Positions 6,956 to 14,471 of a DNA stretch of 31,525 bases are shown one piece after another (the first letter of the stretch is position 1; each line of letters starts with the position of its first letter). The translations under genes were made by a program, and so were the position numbers. The stretch comes from a virus. Under the pieces are notes generated by a model. The model made no database searches, had not been told where the DNA came from, and saw only the letters and a list, made by a program, of their open reading frames with translations. The stretch is from IMG/VR virus record IMGVR_UViG_3300007775_000021, positions 1 through 31,525 of that record. One strand, 5' to 3'.

Positions 6956-7726
6956 TTAGATATAATTTACTAAAATTCCTAGCCATTTTCCGGTAGGACA
7001 TATTTTTAAGCATAAATCCTCGAATTCGTCCCGCCGGTTTTCCGGCACTTCCGCTTTATCCGGAAACGACGCCGCTCCGATATAAATATAATGCGGGTAG
7101 GTATCCGCGTCCGGGGGCATTATGTATTGTTTCCTGGTTCGAAAAATTATTACTAAGCCGTCCATTGCATTGTCCCCGCCGTCCAGCATCTTCGGCGCCC
7201 CGTCGCAGATATAGCGGTTATAGGTCAAGGGGATCTTATTTACAAGCGGATAGCCGGCCGGGTTCTCTGTTGCCCCGTCCATCGCCTGGGCGCCGCCGTC
7301 CTGGGCATCTTCGGTACCGTCGCCCATGATGTAAGGTAGCCCGCCGGTTCCGTCGTCAAGATATGTAAAAGGGCTTCGGGTTAGTACCCCATCCCACCAT
7401 TCATGTATATAAACGTCAAAACCGGCCGCTCTTAGCGTGTTCTGTATATACCCGGGTGATTGGCCGCCTAAAGCTTTCCATGCAGCGTCAAGGCGTGCCC
7501 GGCGCTCTTCCTCGCTTATATTTGCGCCGGGTAATGCGAACTGAAATTCCCAGCTTTCGAGCGTTCGAGTTCGGGCGGGGTCAATATCGGTAAAAATGAG
7601 GTCGAAATATTCCCTGATATCCGCCGGCAAGCTGGCCAGGCCCAGAATAAGCCGCCTCAAGCTCTTATCTATTGTGATATTCCAGGCTCGAGCCCTGGGC
7701 AATAGGTGTTTAAATATGTTTATCAT
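6956..7726 (-). CDS. Baseplate/tail protein of the Mu gp48 type (DUF2313, YmfQ-like)
   Basis: A 256-residue protein. The first 110 residues match the DUF2313 pattern: KHLLPRARAWN, helical region, and SEEERRARLDAAWKALGGQSPGY. The C-terminus has the usual ending around PHYIYIGA and CLKICPTGKWLGI. In Mu-like baseplates this protein caps the wedge and links it to the fibre. Residues 123-190 contain an unusual Gly/Asp-rich segment (MGDG, QDGGAQAMDG and LDGGDNAMDG) related to segments in the two neighbouring wedge proteins. Its ATG overlaps the gp47-like stop as ATGA. Confidence 0.9.
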   Translation of the reverse strand: MINIFKHLLPRARAWNITIDKSLRRLILGLASLPADIREYFDLIFTDIDPARTRTLESWEFQFALPGANISEEERRARLDAAWKALGGQSPGYIQNTLRAAGFDVYIHEWWDGVLTRSPFTYLDDGTGGLPYIMGDGTEDAQDGGAQAMDGATENPAGYPLVNKIPLTYNRYICDGAPKMLDGGDNAMDGLVIIFRTRKQYIMPPDADTYPHYIYIGAASFPDKAEVPENRRDEFEDLCLKICPTGKWLGILVNYI

Positions 7727-8925
7727 AAGAAAATAATATTGCTCATTTTTGCCCGTTCACCTTCGCCCATGGTATACTCACCCAGGGTGCCCGATCCGCC
7801 CTCGAGAACGAAAAGAAGAGCCGAAAAAGTAGCATTCGCGGCCGTTGTGATATCCTCAACAATAGCGCTCATTTGCGTGCGGGTTATCGTGTCACGCCGG
7901 GGCGGTACCGAAAGCCCGGAAATATATGGCTCAATCGTTGAAAAGTATTCGTTCAGGGCGGTTTCTATATCATCCCGTACCGTGTCAAGATCTGAAACCG
8001 GGGAAATTCCGATTACTGTAACGTCAAACCCTACCCGGGAAATGGGAAAAGTAAAAACACGGGTACCGGCCGGCCGCCTGGTGGCCAGGCCGTCAACATC
8101 GAGCTCGATCAAGTCCAGGGCCGCGGCCAGCTGGGCCGCCGTCGGAATCCCGTCAGCTGATCCCGAACTTTCGGGAGTTGCCTCGAGATACACGTTTACT
8201 TCCCCAGGATCCCCCGTATATGGGTAAGCGTTAATGATCCCGGGCGCCTCTTCGGCCCACTCTTCATAGTCCGCGTAAGCCCCGCCCTGGGGCCGTTTTT
8301 GAAACTTATCAAGCACTCTTTGTCGGTAGGCCGTTTCACTTTCAGAATCCGAAGCTGTATTCACAATCCCAGAAACAACGGTATTTTTCGCAACATTCGC
8401 CGGCGTACTCGAGAAATAAACAACCGATCCAACCTCGAGATTTCCTATCGCCCCGAGGCCGCCCCCGCCGGCCTGATCAGCAACGGCTCTTACCTGGGCG
8501 GTAATAACTGAGTCATTAAGGGTAACGGTACCAAGTAACGCATATGTTACGCCGTTTGAGGCCCCGAGCAAAAGCGTTCCCGAGGGAATAGAGCCGCTTT
8601 GCGTAATGACTGAAATGGTTATTTCCAATTCCGCCCCGGTTGCCGGTACCGGATCCCCGATCCCAACCAGGCGCCCCCAGAAAACCAAGGGGCTAAATGT
8701 TTTTCCCAAAATTGAAGTGGTTCTAATGCTCGCGGTCTGAACGAAAATTTGCAAGAACATCCAACCGCCATATTTGTATAGCAAAATAAAAACGCCGGAA
8801 AGGGCCTTTGCCAGTACCCTGACGAATGCTTTCGGAAGGATTGGTACTGTCTGACCGATCGCCGCTTCAATCTGGGCTATCAGATTTGTATAAATCTCTG
8901 TAGTTGTCGGCGTTGTAAGGCTCAT
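7723..8925 (-). CDS. Baseplate J-like protein (Mu gp47 family)
   Basis: A 400-residue baseplate wedge protein. The N-terminus has the typical TTTEIYTNLIAQIE start and helical lead-in. The middle beta region (SGTLLLGASNGVTYALL, ADQAGGGGLGAIGNL) and the helix SDSESETAYRQRVLDKFQ followed by GGAYADYEEWAEEAPGI are hallmarks of the Baseplate_J family. It should assemble with the gp46- and gp48-like proteins around the hub. The last 30 residues carry LEGGSGTLGEYTMGEGER, a Gly-rich motif (374-391) that recurs in gp48-like residues 123-140. The ATG has an AAAGGGGGC site and follows the spike gene by ten bases. Confidence 0.95.
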   Translation of the reverse strand: MSLTTPTTTEIYTNLIAQIEAAIGQTVPILPKAFVRVLAKALSGVFILLYKYGGWMFLQIFVQTASIRTTSILGKTFSPLVFWGRLVGIGDPVPATGAELEITISVITQSGSIPSGTLLLGASNGVTYALLGTVTLNDSVITAQVRAVADQAGGGGLGAIGNLEVGSVVYFSSTPANVAKNTVVSGIVNTASDSESETAYRQRVLDKFQKRPQGGAYADYEEWAEEAPGIINAYPYTGDPGEVNVYLEATPESSGSADGIPTAAQLAAALDLIELDVDGLATRRPAGTRVFTFPISRVGFDVTVIGISPVSDLDTVRDDIETALNEYFSTIEPYISGLSVPPRRDTITRTQMSAIVEDITTAANATFSALLFVLEGGSGTLGEYTMGEGERAKMSNIIFL

Positions 8926-8935
8926 ATTGCCCCCT

Positions 8936-10957
8936 TTAATTCGCTATATAAGAACCGGAAACATAGATAATATTATTTGAGCCCGGGGTAACATTCGTTG
9001 TGTCAAGGGTAACCGCGGAAGCGCCGCTCTTTATGCCCTGCAGGGTCAAATAGTCCCCACCTTTTGCCAATTTTGCCGATATAAAAGCCGAACTGGCGGG
9101 CCAGATAACATTACTATTTACTATAGCCGTGTAGTAAGTCGGGGGCGCCCCGGCCCTGTTCGAGGCCGTAAAGGGTAGCGGTATTCGCAATTCCCCGGAC
9201 GCGGTCCCGAGCGTAGGGTCGAAAGAAAGAGAAATTTTAAAGTAAACGAGTTTTTCCTTTGCATTATAGACATAGTCGGCCGCCTGGGCCGCATAGCTTA
9301 CCGAAAGGGTGCCAGGCGTTGCAAAGGTAATAGTCGGGGTAAAGGTATTGTACTCGATACCGTTTATTGTCCCATGCAAAACAACGGGATTGCCCGAAAC
9401 ATCAAAGGCCTTGTAATCCCCGGCCGCCGGTAAGCTGGTCGTTGTATTGTCCTTCACGGTTATTTTGCCGTCAAATCTGGCAACATCGAGGCCGGATTGT
9501 AAGCTTACATGGGGAATGTTCATTTCCCCCGCCAGGGTGAAGGATGAAGCGGGCGAAAATACCGTCGGGGTAGTGGTAGCGGATGGCAAATAAACGTCAA
9601 AGGCGGATATATCAACATCGACGGCGGATTCAACAACGGCTGTTGTCGAATTAACCAGATTCTCCCGCCATTTGAGGCCCTGAATAGTCAAATCGGTTAT
9701 ACCGGATTCCGCGGTAATCTTGAAATTGCTGTTCAAGGTCCCCGTAGTTTCCATGTGTAAATCAAGATCGTAGTCTCGAATATTTGAGCCGTCGGCATCA
9801 ATGACCACACCGCTGCCATTCAATACAGCAAGGTACCCATTGATTACCGTTACCCTCGAGGCCCGGATAAATCGAACCGCGTCCCCGCCGCCCATTTTGC
9901 GGAATCGAGTTTGTATAAAAACATGGCTTAAATTACTGACCGCCTGGGGCGAAGCCAGGGTAACCGTGAAATAATCGGATTGAACATTTTCAACGTTTAT
10001 ACCGTCATTCTCATAAGCCCAGGATGTAGCGGAATTATAGTCATTGCCCCATTCGCAACCGATATGAAATTCGCTTTCTGATCCGACGTTATAGGCGCCG
10101 GCTTGGGTAAAGGATCCTTTCGTACCGGAGTTATAAAAGCCGTTGAAAGAAGCCGTTGAACTGGTGCCCCGCCCGTACTGTAGGCCGATTTTAGGTATAT
10201 CCGTTGCATCCCCGTATATGTGCAGGTCGCTTAGTCGCATTCCCTGGGCGTTGAGAGCATCAACGCACACTTTACCGGTAGCATGGCAATCGATAACCGA
10301 ATCATTCCCCGCAATGCTCCAAAATCCCATTGAATCCGTAGAACCGCGGCGGATATCGGTAAAATTTAAGGAAGTATCGACACGGTACCTATCATAAGGA
10401 AAAACGATCGGGGGCGTTTTTTCTGAAGATGCAATAACAGCCCGCAGGGCCGCGGCCGCCGCATTTATAGCCGGGCCATTGTCCCCGGATTCCCCAAGGA
10501 CGGCGCCGAACTGCTTAACGTTTATGTGCCCCAGGGGCCGCAGGTTAACGGCAACCCGGCTACCGGAAACCGTAACATTTTCGAAGCCGTCCGGGCTGGC
10601 GCCAAAATCGGCCAAAGATTGGATAAAATAGATACCGGCGCCGCCATCCGCAACCGATAGCCGGCCCCGGGTAACATATACCTTACCGGTAACCAGGCTT
10701 GCCGAATTCTGAAGATCCGTAAGCGTATCGAAAGGGGATTCAACGCTTACAAAAAGGCCGTTGCCGGCAAGTACCGTTCCACCGTCGCCATTAAACTTGA
10801 TAATTGATAGCTTTTTGGCCGTCGAATCGTCGACCGCGACAAGGCCGTCTAAAGAACTTGCCGGCGTACCGAAGGGCGGATATAAAGAAATTTTTCCGGC
10901 CTGGGCCGTTGCCCCATAAAATAAAACAAGCAATAGTGCTAGTATCTTAACCTTCAT
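8936..10957 (-). CDS. Tail-spike-like beta-helix protein with an N-terminal Sec signal peptide
   Basis: A 673-residue protein from the ATG at 10957, which has GGGAGAAG upstream; an ATG seven codons earlier has no ribosome site. The first 20 residues form a textbook Sec signal: MKVK, hydrophobic residues 5-14, and ATAQA before a predicted cut ahead of G21. Next come a head region (GLVAVDDSTAKKLS), then VKQFGAVLGESGDNGPAINAA, the usual entry to pectate-lyase-like right-handed beta-helices of tail spikes. A long repetitive beta region follows, then a C-terminal beta-sandwich-like domain (about 530-673). The start codon lies 11 bases inside the gp46-like gene. Spikes normally lack export signals and sit after gp48, so both the signal and the location are odd. 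It could bind or degrade surface glycans. The enzymatic residues are not identifiable. Confidence 0.8.
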   Translation of the reverse strand: MKVKILALLLVLFYGATAQAGKISLYPPFGTPASSLDGLVAVDDSTAKKLSIIKFNGDGGTVLAGNGLFVSVESPFDTLTDLQNSASLVTGKVYVTRGRLSVADGGAGIYFIQSLADFGASPDGFENVTVSGSRVAVNLRPLGHINVKQFGAVLGESGDNGPAINAAAAALRAVIASSEKTPPIVFPYDRYRVDTSLNFTDIRRGSTDSMGFWSIAGNDSVIDCHATGKVCVDALNAQGMRLSDLHIYGDATDIPKIGLQYGRGTSSTASFNGFYNSGTKGSFTQAGAYNVGSESEFHIGCEWGNDYNSATSWAYENDGINVENVQSDYFTVTLASPQAVSNLSHVFIQTRFRKMGGGDAVRFIRASRVTVINGYLAVLNGSGVVIDADGSNIRDYDLDLHMETTGTLNSNFKITAESGITDLTIQGLKWRENLVNSTTAVVESAVDVDISAFDVYLPSATTTPTVFSPASSFTLAGEMNIPHVSLQSGLDVARFDGKITVKDNTTTSLPAAGDYKAFDVSGNPVVLHGTINGIEYNTFTPTITFATPGTLSVSYAAQAADYVYNAKEKLVYFKISLSFDPTLGTASGELRIPLPFTASNRAGAPPTYYTAIVNSNVIWPASSAFISAKLAKGGDYLTLQGIKSGASAVTLDTTNVTPGSNNIIYVSGSYIAN

Positions 10958-11444
10958 AGACTTCTTCTCCCAAGCCATCGAGCAGAACAGAACCTAAACC
11001 GTCCAATACTTTCCCAAGCAATACTATTTCCTGTATTGTGCCTTTATCACCGGAAAGCCCATAAACAAAGATAATATTATCGATCTGTACAACCAATTTG
11101 ATCCTATTTACCGCGGGAATTGTGGCTATTACGTTAAGCGTTTTCGCCTGAAACCATGCAAGATCCCTTTTTACCGCGTCCTCGAGGCGCCGAAGGTTCC
11201 GGGGTACCAGGGCCATGGATTGCAAAAGAAATTGTGTTTCGCTTCGGTATTGCCGGGCGGGATCCGTTTCGTCAATATTCCCCCACCAGGTAAGGGGATT
11301 ATCCCCCCGGCCGTCGTCTTCCTCATTGCCCCCGAAGAGCGAAAGATAAACGGCGGTTTCCGGCGTGTTCGTTAATTCCACAATCCCCGAAGTGAAATTA
11401 ATTTCGCCGTCGTCGTTCGATTGGTATAATAAAACGTCGCTCAT
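10947..11444 (-). CDS. Baseplate wedge protein of the Mu gp46 family
   Basis: A 165-residue protein in the GP46 family, the gpW/gp25-like wedge component. It shows LYQSNDDGEI near the start, SGIVELTNTPETAVYLSLFGG, the conserved DNPLTWWGN, and a helix with LVPRNLRRLEDAVKRDLAWF. The C-terminus is extended by a Gly/Asp-rich segment (147-160, LDGLGSVLLDGLGEE). Its ATG overlaps the stop of the gp45-like gene as ATGA. Its own end overlaps the start of the signal-peptide spike gene by 11 bases. Confidence 0.92.
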   Translation of the reverse strand: MSDVLLYQSNDDGEINFTSGIVELTNTPETAVYLSLFGGNEEDDGRGDNPLTWWGNIDETDPARQYRSETQFLLQSMALVPRNLRRLEDAVKRDLAWFQAKTLNVIATIPAVNRIKLVVQIDNIIFVYGLSGDKGTIQEIVLLGKVLDGLGSVLLDGLGEEVYEG

Positions 11445-12052
11445 GATGGTTGACTAGTCTCTTGTTGTGCGTCCCCGTCGGAGTCCGCGCCCTGGCTGTG
11501 TGTATGCGTCCCAAGGTGTTTATTGTTTGAACTTACCACTTCACCGGATGTTGTAATCCTCGCACCATTACATTGGAATTCCCCGCTTTCGGCCAGCAGA
11601 AAAGAACCGCCCCCATTCTGGCCCCCGATTGATCCGGACGCCGAAAGGGTGAAGGTACAGGCCCCGTTTTTCGATTCTATTTGCCCCGACGGCGAAAGGG
11701 TAACACTTCCGGCGGCGTTTGAAAGTACTGCTGTACCGTCTGACTTGAGCCATAGTTCAACGACGGAAGCGCCTTGGCTACCAGGGCGGGCATATATTCT
11801 TTTTTCGCCTGGGCCGGCTTTCTGGCCGTTCTGGGGGTCAATATAGCCGGCAACCATACCCCGGCGGGTCCCGCGGATCAGAATATATTGCACATAATCC
11901 CCGGGGATCGGGTAGGAATCATCACCAGGCGGGGAAAAATGAAGCGGGGAAACGATATCGACGCCCCCGCGGTCAACTACTGCCAAAGAAACATTTGCCC
12001 CGTTCCTTACGGCCCGCACAAAGCTTAATAACTTGGTAATCAAAGATCCCAT
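11441..12052 (-). CDS. Baseplate spike protein (Mu gp45 / P2 gpV type)
   Basis: A 203-residue membrane-piercing spike. The N-terminal OB-fold-like part (VSLAVVDRGGVDIVSPLHFSPPG) is followed by repeated beta strands of the triple-stranded helix (LKSDGTAVLSNAAGS, GSIGGQNGGG, ITTSGEV). Near the end H183-T-H185 gives the HxH motif that holds an iron ion at the tip of P2- and phi92-type spikes. A tail of 18 polar residues follows the HxH. It overlaps the hub gene by 13 bases upstream and the gp46-like gene by ATGA downstream. Confidence 0.92.
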   Translation of the reverse strand: MGSLITKLLSFVRAVRNGANVSLAVVDRGGVDIVSPLHFSPPGDDSYPIPGDYVQYILIRGTRRGMVAGYIDPQNGQKAGPGEKRIYARPGSQGASVVELWLKSDGTAVLSNAAGSVTLSPSGQIESKNGACTFTLSASGSIGGQNGGGSFLLAESGEFQCNGARITTSGEVVSSNNKHLGTHTHSQGADSDGDAQQETSQPS

Positions 12053-13248
12053 GGTAACGAATCCGGTATTTTTCCGTTGAATGAGCCCGGGATAACAAGG
12101 GATAAAGTTGCTATCTCAGTATCTATTACCCGCTCGAGCTCTACTGATCGGATCAAGAACTTATATTGATTATATACCATAGCGCCCGGCGCTTTTAAAG
12201 AAACAATCGTATCCGGGGACCATAGAGCGCCGGAAGGATCCCGCCAGGTGGGCAAAACAACCTCATACGATACCATATTGCCAAACATCCGGCCGGCTTT
12301 CGCTTTTGTTGCTTCACTTATCGTTGTTGTTTCCGAATCATCCGCATTAAAGATATAGGGCCGAAGGATCCCGGATAGAAAAGGATTTCTTACGGTAAAT
12401 TGTGAGCCCTCGAGGCCGACAAAAACCGGCTCGATTCCAGTAATATGACTGTAATACTCTTGCGGGCTGAAAAACGGGGTAACCTTTTCAAGTGGCGGGA
12501 TTCCCTCTTGCAGGACAACAACAGGATTACCCCCGTCTTTGGCTCGAAAGAATCGCAAGCTGCCGTCGTCAGTATTCGTCATTATCAAGTTTCGTTGCTG
12601 CGCCAGCTGGGCCAAAAAGTCAAATACCCGCGTTGTGGCGGTAAAGGAAACTTCCTCGAATACCGTATCGTCGGAAACATCGAATTGAATCGGGATACCA
12701 AAAGGCGTACAAATTGCCGTTGCTATCTGGCGTAGATTTTGCCCGGAATATTCCCGCTGATCTTCCGAAGACGGTACGGTACAATCCTGTAAAACGCCCG
12801 GGTTAGAATATGCGGAAACGGAAATTACCCGGCTTTCTCCGGAAAGGGACGGATTGACGGCAACCATGGTACCGGTAAAAAGAAGGGATCCGCCGACCGA
12901 TATCGATATTGGCAGAAAACTAAACGGCCTGAAAATCCTTTGTAATTCAGGATCAAAAGGGGCCGTGAATTCCACAATATCCATTGTATCAAGCGCCCGG
13001 ATAATTCGGACGGTCGACCAAAATCGAAATCTTTCTCCGTCGATCAGTATCGAAACCTCGTCGGGACCATTCGCCGGCGCCGGGGAGGATACTGCTCGAG
13101 GCGCCGACGGGGTATTAATGACTGTTCCGGCAATCAATGGCTCGGATACCCCAGGGTTCGCTTTGGCCAGCTTCGCGGCCTCGAGCTCTTTGCCGTACAC
13201 TTTCCGGGCAATCTTCGCCCAGGTATCCCCAGCAACGACTTTATACAT
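12040..13248 (-). CDS. Baseplate hub protein (Mu P / P2 gpD-like) with N-terminal LysM domain
   Basis: A 402-residue protein. Residues 1-46 form a LysM module (YKVVAGDTWAKIARKVYG, LAKANPGV, LIAGTVINTP), which usually binds peptidoglycan or acts in tail assembly. The rest follows the gp27/gpD-like hub pattern: VSILIDGERFRFW, PFSFLPISISVGG, the QNLRQIATAICTPFGI helix, DFLAQLAQQRNLIMTN and the closing beta domain. In Mu-like phages the hub is shorter at the N-terminus, and LysM is often on a separate small protein, so this is a fusion. The ATG overlaps the preceding stop by eight bases. Confidence 0.9.
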   Translation of the reverse strand: MYKVVAGDTWAKIARKVYGKELEAAKLAKANPGVSEPLIAGTVINTPSAPRAVSSPAPANGPDEVSILIDGERFRFWSTVRIIRALDTMDIVEFTAPFDPELQRIFRPFSFLPISISVGGSLLFTGTMVAVNPSLSGESRVISVSAYSNPGVLQDCTVPSSEDQREYSGQNLRQIATAICTPFGIPIQFDVSDDTVFEEVSFTATTRVFDFLAQLAQQRNLIMTNTDDGSLRFFRAKDGGNPVVVLQEGIPPLEKVTPFFSPQEYYSHITGIEPVFVGLEGSQFTVRNPFLSGILRPYIFNADDSETTTISEATKAKAGRMFGNMVSYEVVLPTWRDPSGALWSPDTIVSLKAPGAMVYNQYKFLIRSVELERVIDTEIATLSLVIPGSFNGKIPDSLPWDL

Positions 13249-14470
13249 AGTAAATTATTGTTTTTCCCGCCGGCAATTCGATAATCTCTTCACCGGTTAG
13301 ATTGTTCGAGGTAATGAGGAAATCAAGTTCAGAATCGACCGCCCCGAGCAATTCCGCGGAAAGGTCAATTATTGTGCGGTTACGATCGAGTACAATTTGC
13401 CTTTCTTGCTTCAGAGAAAAAGAGATTTCGACCAAAAAGCCGGCCGTCAAAGCAACAGCTTGTTGTATCTTCTGGTATGCGTCCCCGGGATCGATTTCGT
13501 CAAGCTCTTCGAAATATCCTTCCCGCCATACTGAAGCAATTTCGAATTGATTCAAGATATCTTCGGCCGCTTCAATGGCGTCCTTTTTAGTCACAAAGGA
13601 AGAGTTAACCGCGGATAAAATGGCGCCGGAAATGTAAGACGATATATAAAAATCGTAAACCCTAAACGCATTTTTCCGGGTATCCGCCCGCGTGCTGGTT
13701 TTTAAGATCGGGGTATTAATCAGATCTGACGCAAGGTTAAGATATGCGGATAGCCTGTCAATCGTCAATGACACGAATCGAGCCGGCGCTTGTATCAGGT
13801 TAAGCGTTTGTTGCGCCAGTACCAGGGGATCCGATACAAGCGTTTTGATTCCTAAATCAATCGAGTCTTTTATTTCGTTGAATTCGGTTTCCGCCCCGGT
13901 AATAAGATCTTGTGCTTTTGCCATGGCCCCATTGAGGCCCCCGACAACGCTTTCAAGATTAATTCGCTGTATAGCGCTTGTAACATCTACAAAGGATCCG
14001 AAATCATCAACAGCCGCCGCGTTATATTCGTCAACGGTTGCTATAACCTGACTGGCTCGGTCTGTTTGGGGCGTCGGATACACCAGGCCGATAGTCTGGA
14101 AAAATGTTACTTCAAAAACGGCCTGGTTAGCCTCAGTTTTGAGATTATCAACGCGGCGTATAGTACCGAAGGGTACAACGTCAAAAACACCAAATACCGG
14201 GTGCTCAAGCTTGCTTATACCCTGCTCGGAAAGCATGCTGAAAAGCAAGTCCGCTTCCTGGTCGTAATCATCCCCCCAAAGGAATATTCGAAGAGGGAAA
14301 CGACGCCCGGTTCGCCCGAGGTCCTGAACATAGGTTCCGTCGGCGTCCGGAAATTCAAAGGCGGACGTTTTACAGTCCATTTCCTGGGAAACGTCCTCGA
14401 AATCGAAAGCCAGTCGGGTGCCCCCCGGGGAAGTCAAAGCCGCTTCTCGTAGTCTGTCAATCCATGGCAT
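13241..14470 (-). CDS. DNA circulation/tail protein (Mu gpN, DNA_circ_N family)
   Basis: A 409-residue protein whose first 110 residues match the DNA_circ_N pattern: MPWIDRLREAAL, LAFDFEDVSQEM, DADGTYVQDLGRTGRRFPLR, LFSMLSEQG and LEHPVFGVFDVVP. Despite the family name, in Mu-like phages it is a baseplate or tail component next to the tape measure. The central and C-terminal parts are predicted alpha-helical. The ATG comes one base after the tape-measure stop. Its stop overlaps the hub start. Confidence 0.9.
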   Translation of the reverse strand: MPWIDRLREAALTSPGGTRLAFDFEDVSQEMDCKTSAFEFPDADGTYVQDLGRTGRRFPLRIFLWGDDYDQEADLLFSMLSEQGISKLEHPVFGVFDVVPFGTIRRVDNLKTEANQAVFEVTFFQTIGLVYPTPQTDRASQVIATVDEYNAAAVDDFGSFVDVTSAIQRINLESVVGGLNGAMAKAQDLITGAETEFNEIKDSIDLGIKTLVSDPLVLAQQTLNLIQAPARFVSLTIDRLSAYLNLASDLINTPILKTSTRADTRKNAFRVYDFYISSYISGAILSAVNSSFVTKKDAIEAAEDILNQFEIASVWREGYFEELDEIDPGDAYQKIQQAVALTAGFLVEISFSLKQERQIVLDRNRTIIDLSAELLGAVDSELDFLITSNNLTGEEIIELPAGKTIIYYV

Positions 14471-14471
14471 A

